From Saccharopolyspora indica (lineage in GTDB: Bacteria; Actinomycetota; Actinomycetes; Mycobacteriales; Pseudonocardiaceae), in the NCBI RefSeq assembly GCF_027853965.1, contig NZ_JAQGLB010000003.1, forward strand, positions 124,001 to 188,000: a stretch of DNA of 64,000 bases, given 5' to 3'. Positions within the stretch are counted from its first letter, which is position 1; every line of letters begins with the position of its first letter. The notes under the pieces were generated by a model. That model saw nothing but the letters and a program-made list of their open reading frames with translations. It searched no databases and was not told the DNA's origin. Both the position numbers and the translations under genes were made by a program. This document shows, piece after piece, positions 33,540-41,452 of this stretch.

Positions 33540-33863
33540 GGAATTCCTCCAACGGAACCGTTCCAGAGGGAACCACCGGAACCCGGTCGGTCCACAGTGG
33601 GCCCGGATCAGCCTGCCACGGGATCCACCCGCCCGCAGATCCTCGCCCGGCAGGAGCGAAGACGACCGGAGGCGGCGGTTCAACGGGCACTCCCGCTGTG
33701 CGGGACGCGACCGAGCATTGATCACCCGCATCACCAACGTCCGGTTTCCTGCTTCCGCACAACGGATTTCACCGCTCGGACGCTTTCCGGCCGCGCTCGC
33801 CGCTGCTAGCATGCCGTTAGAATCAATTTCATTCCGCCGATCGAGCCGATCGAGAGGTGTGGC
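33540..33863. other. 324-bp divergent promoter region between SDR and iclR genes
   Basis: The region contains one perfect-arm copy of the shared 15-mer (33691-33705). Nearer the IclR gene there is a TAGAAT (33818-33823) that could serve as a -10 box, overlapped by an imperfect palindrome GAATCAATTTCATTC (33820-33834) that could be a separate autoregulatory site. No coding potential is evident. Confidence 0.5.
33691..33705. promoter_or_regulatory. Putative IclR operator, copy 5 (divergent SDR/iclR region)
   Basis: TCCCGCTGTGCGGGA has perfect 5-bp arms. It lies 152 bp upstream of the SDR start and 159 bp upstream of the IclR start, so it could serve either promoter. Confidence 0.7.
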
Positions 33864-34730
33864 ATGACCTCAACGTTGAGGACGAGTGCCGAGCAGCGCG
33901 TCCCGCCGTCCATGGTGGAGCGGCTGACGCTGATCCTGGACCTGTTCGAACGCCCGCACACCCACCAGACGTTGGAGGACGTGACCCGGCGGACCCGCCT
34001 CCCCCGCTCCACGGCCCACCGGATCCTGGACCAGCTCGTCCGCCTGCGGTGGCTCGACCACACGACGGCCGGGTACCGGCTGGGCAAGCGCGCGCTCGGG
34101 CTCGGCGGCCGCGAGATCGGGCAGAACGCCCTGCGCAGCGCGGCGGCGCCGGTGCTCCACGACCTGGCGATCCGCACCGAACTGGTCGTGCACCTGGCGG
34201 TCCTCGTCGACACCGAGGTGTACTACCTGGACAAGGTGGGCGGCCGCTCCGCCGTCGAAGTGCCCTCGCGCGTCGGCGGCCGCGCCCCGGCGCACTGCAC
34301 GGCGCTCGGCAAGGCGATGCTCGCCTGGCTGCCGCCGGAACGGGTCGAGGCCGAGTACGGCAACGCGGCGCGCCGCACCGCGCGCAGCATCGCCGATCCC
34401 GGTGTCCTGCACCAGGAACTGGACCGGATCCGGCGCCGCCGCGGGTTGGCCTTCGAACGTGGTGAGTGCTTCCCGAAGGTCGGCTGCGTCGGCATCGCGC
34501 TGCGCGGCCGGGACGGCCCGGTGGCCGCGATCTCGCTGGTGGGCGACGCGCAGTCGCCCCTGGAGCGGGTCGCTCCGCTGCTCATCAAGGCCGCCCACGC
34601 CGTCTCGACCGAACTCGCCGACGTCGCGGGCGTGCCGAAGCAGCCGCGACCGGACTTCGCGATCACCCAGCAGTCGTGGCCGAACGAGCCGGTGGCCCAG
34701 CTGCTGGCCGTCGGTGGTGACTGGTTGTGA
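33864..34730 (+). CDS. IclR-family transcriptional regulator of the steroid island
   Basis: The 288-residue protein has an N-terminal winged helix-turn-helix (about residues 18-78: LTLILDLFERPHTHQTLEDV, RRTRLPRSTAHRILDQLVRL). The C-terminal IclR effector domain follows (VLHDLAIRTELVVHLAVLVDTEVYYLDKV, PAHCTALGKAMLAWLP, RRGLAFERGECFPKVGCVGIALRG). IclR proteins often control aromatic and steroid catabolism and bind 15-bp interrupted palindromes. A palindrome of that kind recurs eight times in front of the surrounding operons, which makes this protein the prime candidate regulator. The effector is unknown. Confidence 0.9.
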   Translation: MTSTLRTSAEQRVPPSMVERLTLILDLFERPHTHQTLEDVTRRTRLPRSTAHRILDQLVRLRWLDHTTAGYRLGKRALGLGGREIGQNALRSAAAPVLHDLAIRTELVVHLAVLVDTEVYYLDKVGGRSAVEVPSRVGGRAPAHCTALGKAMLAWLPPERVEAEYGNAARRTARSIADPGVLHQELDRIRRRRGLAFERGECFPKVGCVGIALRGRDGPVAAISLVGDAQSPLERVAPLLIKAAHAVSTELADVAGVPKQPRPDFAITQQSWPNEPVAQLLAVGGDWL

Positions 34731-34735
34731 CCAGG

Positions 34736-34750
34736 TCCCGCTGTGCGAGA
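34736..34750. promoter_or_regulatory. Putative IclR operator, copy 6 (HsaD-like gene)
   Basis: TCCCGCTGTGCGAGA has one right-arm mismatch. It lies just after the IclR stop and 80-94 bp before the HsaD-like start, implying a separate promoter for the hydrolase. Confidence 0.65.
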
Positions 34751-34829
34751 TGGGCCCGCCCGCGCGAGCCCGCCTGCTCCTACGGTCCGGAATCGCCAAC
34801 AGCGTCCTGACCGGAGGGTCCTGCACACC

Positions 34830-35696
34830 ATGATCGAAACGACGTACGAGAGCACCTCGCGGGAGCTGCGCACCGACGAAGGCGTGCTGCGCTACCACGA
34901 AGCCGGGCAGGGACCGCCGCTGCTGATGCTGCACGGTTCGGGCCCCGGCGTGACCGGCTGGCGCAACTACCGCGGCAACCTCGCGGTGTTCGCCGAGCAC
35001 TTCCGCTGCCTCGTGCTGGAGTTCCCGGGGTTCGGCGTCAGCGACCCGACCGACGAGCACCCGATGGTCGCCGCGCCGGGCGCGGTGCTGCGGTTCCTGC
35101 GCGGGCTGGGCCTCGACCAGGTGGACGTCATCGGCAACTCGATGGGCGGCATCGTGGCGGCCAACCTCGCGATCGCCCGGCCCGGCCTGTTCCGGCGCAT
35201 CGTGACCATCGGCGGGGTCGGCCGCAACATCTTCAGCCCCTCACCCGGCGAGGGCATCAAGCTGCTCGTGGACTTCACCGAGGACCCGACCCGGGAGAAG
35301 CTGGTCCGCTGGCTGCACTCGATGGTCTTCGACCCGGCGGTGGTGACCGAGGAGATGATCGAGGAGCGCTGGCAGCAGGCCACCGATCCGAAGACCCTCG
35401 AATCCGCGCGCCGCATGTACAGCCGCGAAGCGATGGCGGCCGCCGCTGCCGCCTCCGACCAGGCGCCGTACTGGGCGATGCTGCACAAGATCACGGCACC
35501 GACGCTGATCACCTGGGGGCGCGACGACCGGGTCAGCCCGGTCGACATGGCGCTGCTGCCGATGCGGACCATCCCCCGCGCCGAAGTGCACGTGCTCCCC
35601 GACTGCGGGCACTGGGCGATGATCGAGCAGAAGGCGGCCTGGGAGAGCGCTGTCCTGGCCTTCCTCACCCGACCGGACGGCCAACCCACCGGCTGA
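34830..35696 (+). CDS. HsaD/BphD-like meta-cleavage product C-C hydrolase
   Basis: The 288-residue alpha/beta-hydrolase starts at the ATG at 34830. It has an oxyanion-hole HGSGPGVTGW, nucleophile elbow GNSMGG (Ser104), acid in GRDDRVSP (Asp233) and His261 in CGHWAMIEQ. This is the arrangement of meta-cleavage product hydrolases such as HsaD, which hydrolyse the C-C bond after extradiol cleavage of ring A. It therefore completes the HsaA-HsaC-HsaD sequence with genes elsewhere in the island. The residues next to the elbow differ from HsaD, so the substrate may be a variant. Confidence 0.82.
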   Translation: MIETTYESTSRELRTDEGVLRYHEAGQGPPLLMLHGSGPGVTGWRNYRGNLAVFAEHFRCLVLEFPGFGVSDPTDEHPMVAAPGAVLRFLRGLGLDQVDVIGNSMGGIVAANLAIARPGLFRRIVTIGGVGRNIFSPSPGEGIKLLVDFTEDPTREKLVRWLHSMVFDPAVVTEEMIEERWQQATDPKTLESARRMYSREAMAAAAAASDQAPYWAMLHKITAPTLITWGRDDRVSPVDMALLPMRTIPRAEVHVLPDCGHWAMIEQKAAWESAVLAFLTRPDGQPTG

Positions 35697-35714
35697 AGAA
35701 CTGTTGTTACCCGA

Positions 35715-35808
35715 TTTGCGTAGCGGTGCAGGTAGCGGAACCTCAGACGCCGTCTGAGAACCCGCGGCGGTGCCAGCTGCGAGGGTGGGCTAAACGCCTC
35801 CGGCGTTT
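35715..35808 (+). repeat. Intergenic palindromic repeat, copy 1 (short form)
   Basis: The 94-bp element reads GCGTAGCGGTGCAGGTAGCGG, then a perfect 17-bp palindrome (arms CTCAGACG/CGTCTGAG, 35742-35758), then GAACCCGCGGCGGTGC and TGCGAGGGTGGG. It ends in the hairpin AAACGCC-TCC-GGCGTTT (35792-35808). The same order of blocks recurs on the minus strand at 41528-41689. Both copies begin about 20 bp after a stop codon. It is probably a dispersed REP/MITE-like element that may act as a terminator. Confidence 0.7.
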
Positions 35809-35910
35809 CACAGACAAGGACCGAAGAGAAGACCGAAACCGATACGAGGTGCGATCCGCTCCCGCCTCTATCCTGGGGCTCGGACCAGGCGCGACCGGAA
35901 CGGGGGAACA

Positions 35911-36516
35911 GTGGCCAGAATCGCCGAGGCGCGGCCGCCCGCATCTCCGATGTCCGAGGAGCAGGCCGCGCGCCGGGACCGCATCCTCGACGCCGCCACC
36001 GAGCTCGGCGCCCGGGCCGACCTCGACCACGTGCAGATGAACGACGTGGCCAAGGACGCCGGGGTCGCGATCGGGACGCTCTACCGCTACTTCCCGTCCA
36101 AGACGCACCTGTTCGCCGCGGTGTTCGAGGCCCAGCTCGGCGCGTTCCTCGGACGGTTGTGGCCGACCGAGAGCGAGGACCTCGTCAGCGACATCGGCGA
36201 GGTCCTCGTATCGCTGAGCCAGGAGCTGCTCCGGCGCCCCCGGCTGTGCGCGGCGATGGTGCAGAGCGCCGCCACCAACTACACCTCGGGCCCGTTCGGG
36301 TCCGCGGAACGCGATTCGGCGCTCTTCCACGCGATCCTGGACACCCTCACCCGGTCCGCGCCCGGCGGAGAGGTCGAGAGCACCGTCCGCCTGCTGGTGT
36401 TCAGCTGGTGGGGCGTGCTCATCTCCCGGCTCAGCGGCAAGACCACCGCCGGGCAGGCCGAAGCCGACATCCGGCTGGCTGCGCAGCGGTTGGTCGGGCC
36501 GTTGCTGTCCCTCTGA
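35911..36516 (+). CDS. TetR-family regulator, KstR-like
   Basis: The 201-residue protein starts at GTG after GGGGGA. Its DNA-binding domain (RRDRILDAATELGARADLDHVQMNDVAKDAGVAIGTLYRYFPSKTHLFAAV) strongly resembles that of KstR, the cholesterol repressor of mycobacteria and rhodococci. The C-terminal domain (LSQELLRRPRLCAAMVQSAATNY) also follows the KstR pattern. KstR responds to 3-oxo-cholestenoyl-CoA thioesters. I could not find a KstR-type TNNAACNNGTTNNA motif beside it. It may regulate steroid uptake or side-chain genes outside the window. Confidence 0.85.
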   Translation: MARIAEARPPASPMSEEQAARRDRILDAATELGARADLDHVQMNDVAKDAGVAIGTLYRYFPSKTHLFAAVFEAQLGAFLGRLWPTESEDLVSDIGEVLVSLSQELLRRPRLCAAMVQSAATNYTSGPFGSAERDSALFHAILDTLTRSAPGGEVESTVRLLVFSWWGVLISRLSGKTTAGQAEADIRLAAQRLVGPLLSL

Positions 36517-36537
36517 CGGACGCCGGTCGAGCGCGGA

Positions 36538-37350
36538 TCAGGAGAACGTGGCGGTGACCTCGCCGAGCGGGTCGATCTCAGCGCGGAAGCTCATCCCCGG
36601 GCTCGCCGGGACCAACGGGCCCAGCGCCCCGGAGAGCACGATCTGCCCGGCTCGCAGCGGGTCGCCGAAGGACCGCGCGGTGCGGGCCAGCCAGGCGAGC
36701 GCGGCGAGCGGATCGCCCAAGCACGCGGTCCCGTCGCCCTCCGAGACCAGTTCTCCGTCGGCGTAGAGCCGCATGGTGGCCTCCCGCGGCTCGAACTCGT
36801 CGAGCGAGAACCGCCGGTCGGCCAGCACGAACAGCCCGCTGGAGGCGTTGTCGGCGATGGTGTCGGTGATCGCGATGTCCCACCCGGCGATCCGGCTGTC
36901 GACGATCTCCAGCGCGGGCACCGCGTGGTCCACCGCGGTGCGCACGCGCGCCACGTCCAGCTCACCGTCGGCGAGGTCTTCGGCCAGCACGAAGGCGATC
37001 TCGGCTTCGACCCGCGGCTGAAGCAGGCGGCCGGACGGGATCTCGGCCCGGCCGGAGACGTCCATGTCGGCGAAGAGCACCCCGAAATCGGGCTGGTCGA
37101 CGCCCATCTGCCGCTGGACGGCGGGCGAGGTCAGCCCGATCTTGCGGCCCACCGGCACCGCTCCCCCGCTCTCCCGCCGCCGCGCGAGCTCCTGCTGCAC
37201 GGCGTAGGCGAGGGCGATGTCGGTGTCGCCGAGCACGTCCCGCACCGGTGCCGCGGGCGTTGCCGTCCGTTCGGCTCCGCTGAGGCGGGCGACCGCGTCC
37301 GCGATCGAGAGGTCTTCGGAATTCCCGGAACCGGCTGTCGATGCAAGCAC
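36538..37350 (-). CDS. 2-hydroxypenta-2,4-dienoate hydratase (MhpD/HsaE-like)
   Basis: The 270-residue protein belongs to the fumarylacetoacetase-like hydratase/decarboxylase family. It has VGRKIGLTSPAVQRQMGVDQPDFGVLFADM, LQPRVEAEIAFVLAEDL with metal-binding Glu residues, and PALEIVDSRIAGW. It hydrates the 2-hydroxydienoate released by the C-C hydrolase to a 4-hydroxy-2-oxo acid. The aldolase and acyl-CoA-forming aldehyde dehydrogenase (HsaF/HsaG) that should follow are not in this window. The start is GTG, with a putative IclR operator 43-57 bp upstream. Confidence 0.87.
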   Translation of the reverse strand: MLASTAGSGNSEDLSIADAVARLSGAERTATPAAPVRDVLGDTDIALAYAVQQELARRRESGGAVPVGRKIGLTSPAVQRQMGVDQPDFGVLFADMDVSGRAEIPSGRLLQPRVEAEIAFVLAEDLADGELDVARVRTAVDHAVPALEIVDSRIAGWDIAITDTIADNASSGLFVLADRRFSLDEFEPREATMRLYADGELVSEGDGTACLGDPLAALAWLARTARSFGDPLRAGQIVLSGALGPLVPASPGMSFRAEIDPLGEVTATFS

Positions 37351-37392
37351 GCCACCACGTTCGCACGCTTCTCCCGGCGACCCCAGCGCGAG

Positions 37393-37407
37393 TCCCGCTG
37401 TTCAGGA
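37393..37407. promoter_or_regulatory. Putative IclR operator, copy 7 (hydratase gene)
   Basis: TCCCGCTGTTCAGGA has one right-arm mismatch and lies 43-57 bp before the hydratase start, abutting the stop of the upstream BVMO gene. Confidence 0.6.
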
Positions 37408-37408
37408 C

Positions 37409-39019
37409 TCAGCGGGAGGTGAACACGAACCCCTCGTAGCCGTCGTCCCGGATCGCGTCGCAGCGCCTGCGGTAGGCGCCCAGCCCGGCCACGTAGGGCA
37501 TGAACCGGCGCGGCTTGCCCTCGATGTTCGCGCCCAGGTACCACGAGTTCGCGCGGGGGAACAGCGTGGCGTCCGCGGCCTGCTGGACGTGCTCGGTCCA
37601 CTTGATCGCCGCGTCGCGGCGCACCTCCACCTGGGCGGCCCCGGTGTCGTCGGCGTGCCGGATCAGCCCGGCGAGCCAGTCGACCTGCTGCTCCGCGGTC
37701 AGCACCATGTTGGCCAGCACCGACGGCGAACCGGGGCCGTTGACGGTGAAGAGGTTCGGGAATCCCGGGATCTGCACGCCGAGGTAGGTCACCGGCCCCT
37801 CCGCCCACGCGTCCCGGATCCGGTCGCCGAGCGGCCCGGTGATGTCGACCCGCGTCAGCGCGCCGGTCATCGCGTCGAACCCGGTGGCGTAGACCAGCAC
37901 GTCCAGCTCGTGGCACCCGGCGCTGGTCTCGACGCCCGCGGCGGTGATCCGCACGATCGGGTCCCGGCGCAGGTTGACCAGCGAGACCTCGTCCCGGTTG
38001 AACGTCTCGAAGTAGCCGGAATCGGTGCAGATCCGCTTGGTGCCGATGGGGTGATCGGTGGGGATCAGGTCCTCGGCGGTCCGCGGGTCCTGGACGATCT
38101 CCCGGATCTTGCGCGCGGCGAACTCGCGCGCGAAGTCGTTGGACGCGAGGTCGGTGAACTGGTCGGGGAAGGTCTTGCCGAACAGCACACCACCGCTGCG
38201 CCAGCCCGACTCCAGCGCGGCCTCGCGCTCCTCCGGGGTGCACTCCTGCGCGGGCTTCGGGTACGGCTCGTGCGTCGAACCACCGCCGCTCAGCCGCGAT
38301 TTCCGCCGCCGCTCCGGGTACTCCGCGCGGATCCGGCGCTGCTCCTCGTCGGTGAGCTTCCGGTTCAGCGCGGGCACGCTGTAGTTCGGCGTGCGCTGGA
38401 AGACGGTGAGCGAGCGGGCCTGCTCGGCCAGGATCGGCACCGACTGGATCGCCGACGAACCGGTGCCGATGATGCCGACGCGCTTGCCCTCCAGCGATGG
38501 GCCCGGTTCCGGCCAGCGCGCGGTGAACAGCGTTTCGCCGGCGAAGGAGTCGGCACCGGGGATGTCCGGCTTGTTCGGCGCCGACAGGGATCCGGTGGCG
38601 AACACGAGGTAGCGCGCGATGTGCTCGTCGCCGTCCTCGGTGCGCGCGGTCCAGCGCGACGTCCGCTCGTCGAAGTGCGCCGCCGTGACCCGCTTCTCCA
38701 GCTGGACGTGCTGGCGCAGGCCGAAGCGGTCGGCCACGTGGTCGATGTAGGCGAGGATCTCCGGCTGGGTCGCGTAGCGCTCGCTCCACACCCAGTCGTT
38801 CTGCAGGTCGTCGTCGAACGAGTACGAGTAGTCGATGCTCTCCACGTCGCAACGGGCGCCCGGGTACCGGTTGAAGAACCAGGTGCCCCCGATGGCCGCA
38901 CCGGCTTCGAGGCAGCCGACGTCGAGTCCGGCTTCGCGGAAGGCGTGCACGGCGTAGAGACCGGCGAATCCGGCCCCGACTACCAGGACATCGCGCACCC
39001 TGTGAGCTCCGGTGGTCAT
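37409..39019 (-). CDS. Baeyer-Villiger-type flavin monooxygenase with altered fingerprint
   Basis: The 536-residue class B flavin monooxygenase starts at the ATG at 39019. The FAD Rossmann motif is VVGAGFAGLYA (residues 13-23), the second BVMO motif is GGTWFFNRYPGARCDVES (44-61) and the NADP motif is GIIGTGSSAIQ. The type I BVMO fingerprint FxGxxxHxxxW(P/D) is seen at 159-170 as FAGETLFTARWP, with Phe165 in place of the conserved His. BVMOs insert oxygen next to ketones, and steroid versions convert 20-keto side chains to esters or ring D ketones to lactones. The start overlaps the stop of an esterase gene (ATGA). Confidence 0.85.
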   Translation of the reverse strand: MTTGAHRVRDVLVVGAGFAGLYAVHAFREAGLDVGCLEAGAAIGGTWFFNRYPGARCDVESIDYSYSFDDDLQNDWVWSERYATQPEILAYIDHVADRFGLRQHVQLEKRVTAAHFDERTSRWTARTEDGDEHIARYLVFATGSLSAPNKPDIPGADSFAGETLFTARWPEPGPSLEGKRVGIIGTGSSAIQSVPILAEQARSLTVFQRTPNYSVPALNRKLTDEEQRRIRAEYPERRRKSRLSGGGSTHEPYPKPAQECTPEEREAALESGWRSGGVLFGKTFPDQFTDLASNDFAREFAARKIREIVQDPRTAEDLIPTDHPIGTKRICTDSGYFETFNRDEVSLVNLRRDPIVRITAAGVETSAGCHELDVLVYATGFDAMTGALTRVDITGPLGDRIRDAWAEGPVTYLGVQIPGFPNLFTVNGPGSPSVLANMVLTAEQQVDWLAGLIRHADDTGAAQVEVRRDAAIKWTEHVQQAADATLFPRANSWYLGANIEGKPRRFMPYVAGLGAYRRRCDAIRDDGYEGFVFTSR

Positions 39020-39954
39020 GGTGCTCCTCGCTTCGCGGCTTTGCGCAGGTCGTGCCACAGCAGGTCGCGGGCCGATCGCCCGGCACGCAGCGGCATGATG
39101 GTCAGGAATCCGTGGAACAGGCCCGGGTAGTGCCGATGCGTCACCGCCACCCCGTCCCGCGCCAGAGCCGCCGCGTAGGCCCGGCCGTCATCGGACAGCG
39201 GGTCCAGACCGGCGGTCACGACGATGGCCGGCGGCAGACCGCGGAGGGTGTCCGCGGTCAGCGGTTCGACCTGGTAGCGGGGCTCGACCGCACCGTCGGC
39301 GGGCAGGTACTGGCGCCAGTACCACTCCATGGCGGCCTTGGTGTTGCCGTAACCGGTGCCGCGCTCGCGGTAGCTCTCGGTGTCGCAAGAGGGGTCGAGG
39401 GCGGGGTAGATCAGCACTTGAGCCGCCACTCCGGGCCCTCCGGCGTCCCTGGCCATCAGGCAGGCGCTGGCCGCGAGGTTGCCGCCGGCGCTGTCACCGG
39501 CGATCAGCAGCCGGTCCGGGTCTCCCCCGAGGTCGCGGGCGTTCTCGGCGGCCCAGGTCAGCGCGGCGTAGGCGTCGTGGGCCGCGGCGGGTGCCTTGTG
39601 CTCGGGCGCCAGCCGGTAGTCCACCGAGATCACCACCGATTCCGTCCGCGCCGACAGCTCGCGGCAGAAGCCGTCGTGCGACTCGACGTCGCAGAACACG
39701 AAGCCGCCGCCGTGGCAGAAGACGACCACCGGTAGCGGTTCGTCCGCGTGGTGCGGGAAGTACAGGCGGACCGGAATCTCACCGCCGGGCCCGGGGATCC
39801 TGCGGTCCTCGGTCTTCGCCACGGCGTCCAGGTCGGTCACCGGTTGCCGCCGCGCCGCGATCGCGGCGCGCGCTTCGGGTCCGGTCATCTCCTCGACCCG
39901 CGGAAAACCCGCGTCGAGCGACCGGATGACCGCCGCGACCTCTTCGTCGAACAC
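39016..39954 (-). CDS. Alpha/beta-hydrolase-3 family esterase (HSL type), coupled to BVMO
   Basis: From the GTG at 39954 (GAGGAGG upstream) the protein has 312 residues. It shows the HSL-family oxyanion motif FCHGGGFVFCD near residue 80, nucleophile GDSAGGN near residue 153, the acid in GLDPLSDDG and His in YPGLFHGF. It precedes the BVMO gene, and its TGA overlaps the BVMO ATG, so the two should be made together. An ester or lactone formed by the BVMO would be a logical substrate, giving a ketone-to-alcohol-plus-acid step (inference). Confidence 0.87.
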   Translation of the reverse strand: MFDEEVAAVIRSLDAGFPRVEEMTGPEARAAIAARRQPVTDLDAVAKTEDRRIPGPGGEIPVRLYFPHHADEPLPVVVFCHGGGFVFCDVESHDGFCRELSARTESVVISVDYRLAPEHKAPAAAHDAYAALTWAAENARDLGGDPDRLLIAGDSAGGNLAASACLMARDAGGPGVAAQVLIYPALDPSCDTESYRERGTGYGNTKAAMEWYWRQYLPADGAVEPRYQVEPLTADTLRGLPPAIVVTAGLDPLSDDGRAYAAALARDGVAVTHRHYPGLFHGFLTIMPLRAGRSARDLLWHDLRKAAKRGAP

Positions 39955-40011
39955 GATCGCCCTCCTCGACAGCCCCGCCCAAGCTGCGAAATTCCATACC
40001 GCGCAACGACT

Positions 40012-40025
40012 TACAAGCGCTTGGT
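40012..40025. promoter_or_regulatory. KstR2-like half-palindromic site upstream of the esterase-BVMO operon
   Basis: TACAAGCGCTTGGT contains the perfect 10-bp palindrome CAAGCGCTTG. It agrees at 9 of 10 fixed positions with the ANCAAGNNCTTGNT motif I recall for KstR2. It lies 58-71 bp before the esterase start. Similar sites flank the TetR gene at 45505. Confidence 0.5.
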
Positions 40026-40069
40026 GCGGTGGACCGTACACACCGGCGGACCGGCGGAGCGAGATCCGC

Positions 40070-40084
40070 TCCCGGTCAGTGGGC
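40070..40084. promoter_or_regulatory. Putative IclR operator, copy 8 (esterase-BVMO operon)
   Basis: On the minus strand the site reads GCCCACTGACCGGGA and differs from the copy at 30865-30879 only in its first base. It lies 116-130 bp before the esterase start, near the end of the upstream transporter gene. Confidence 0.55.
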
Positions 40085-40093
40085 CCGGGCTCC

Positions 40094-41422
40094 TCAGGTC
40101 GAGGCACCGGTGCGCGTCTCGGCCTCGCGCGCCAGATCGCGCCCGCGGGTCTCACCGGTGCGCCAGATGGCCAGCAGCGTCACGAGGCCGCAAGCACCGG
40201 CCAGCACCGCCAGCGGAGTGCTCGACGGTGCGCCCGAGACGGTGAACACGCTGCTGGCGAGCAGCGGTGTGAAGCCTCCGCCGATGAGCGCCCCCATCTG
40301 GTAGCCGAGCGAGACTCCGGTGTAGCGGACGCCGGTGCCGAACATCTCCGACAGCAGCGGGCCGAGCGGCGCGTACATCGCGTTCTGGATCAACTGCCCC
40401 AGCGCCATGCCGGCGAACAGCAGGGCCACCACCTTCGTGTTGACCAGGGCGTACATCGGGAAGGCCAGCAGCACGATCCCCGCCGCGCCGCCCACCACCA
40501 CGGTCCGGCGGCCGAGGTGGTCCGACAGCACGGAGAACAGCGGGATGGCCACCAGCCCCAGCACGGCGGTGATCAGCACGCCGGTCACCACGTCGGCGGT
40601 GTCGTACCCGATGGACCTGCCGTAGGTGATCATGAAGGTGCTGATCAGCGCGGTCAGCGCGAACGGGCCGATGCCGACGGCGCTGGCGAGGACGAAGGTG
40701 CCGGGGTTGCGCAGCACCTCCACCAGCGGAACCTTCGGCTTGTCCGCGGCGGTGCGCGACTGCTCGAACAGCGGGCTCTCGGTGATGCTGATCCGCACGT
40801 ACAGCCCGATGCCGAGCAGCACCGCGCTGAACAGGAATGGCACCCGCCAACCCCAGGACATCAGCTGCTCCTCGGGCAGCCTGGTCACCAGCGCGACCGC
40901 GATCGTCGAGAGCACCGAGCCCAGCGGCGAACCCATCTGCAGCAGACCGTTCCACAGTCCCCGGCGCTCGGCGTCGGCGTGCTCGACGACCATCAGCGTC
41001 GCACCGGCCCACTCGCCGCCGATGGCCACGCCCTGCACGATCCGGCACAGCACCAGCAGGACCGGCGCCCACACGCCGATCACGTCGTAGGTCGGCAGCA
41101 GGCCGATCAGCACGCTCGCCAGGCCCATCATGACCATGGTGAGCACGAGCATCGACTTGCGGCCCATCCGGTCGCCGAAGTGCCCGAAGACGATCCCGCC
41201 GACGGGCCGGGCGACGTAGCCGACGGCCAGCGTCCCGAACGAGGCGATGGTGCCGACCACCGGGTCGGATCCCGGGAAGAACAGCTGGCCGAACACGATG
41301 GCGGCCAGCGTTCCGTACAGCAGGAAGTCGTAGTACTCGATGACGGTGCCGAGCAGGCCGGACAGCGCGACCTTGCGCAGCACGGCCGGGTCGGGAGATC
41401 GTCGCACGACGGGTTCGGGCAT
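40094..41422 (-). CDS. MFS metabolite:H+ symporter (MHS family)
   Basis: The ATG at 41422, with GGAG six bases upstream, gives 442 residues and is preferred to a GTG six codons earlier that lacks a ribosome-binding site. The 12-helix protein has the MHS signatures GTVIEYYDFLLYGTLAAIVF, RPVGGIVFGHFGDRMGRKSMLV and GEWAGATLMVVEHA. Relatives include proline/betaine, alpha-ketoglutarate and shikimate importers. Position in the island suggests uptake of a carboxylated substrate such as a steroid acid (inference). Confidence 0.87.
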   Translation of the reverse strand: MPEPVVRRSPDPAVLRKVALSGLLGTVIEYYDFLLYGTLAAIVFGQLFFPGSDPVVGTIASFGTLAVGYVARPVGGIVFGHFGDRMGRKSMLVLTMVMMGLASVLIGLLPTYDVIGVWAPVLLVLCRIVQGVAIGGEWAGATLMVVEHADAERRGLWNGLLQMGSPLGSVLSTIAVALVTRLPEEQLMSWGWRVPFLFSAVLLGIGLYVRISITESPLFEQSRTAADKPKVPLVEVLRNPGTFVLASAVGIGPFALTALISTFMITYGRSIGYDTADVVTGVLITAVLGLVAIPLFSVLSDHLGRRTVVVGGAAGIVLLAFPMYALVNTKVVALLFAGMALGQLIQNAMYAPLGPLLSEMFGTGVRYTGVSLGYQMGALIGGGFTPLLASSVFTVSGAPSSTPLAVLAGACGLVTLLAIWRTGETRGRDLAREAETRTGAST

Positions 41423-41452
41423 CTTCGGCTCCGTTGTCACAGGGCAGTGGAA

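Noticed and set aside
35742-35758. 17-bp palindrome as the operator of the TetR gene at 35911
   Set aside because: The palindrome is an internal block of the dispersed repeat that recurs at 41.6 kb, so its symmetry is explained by the element. A regulatory use is still possible but not supported.
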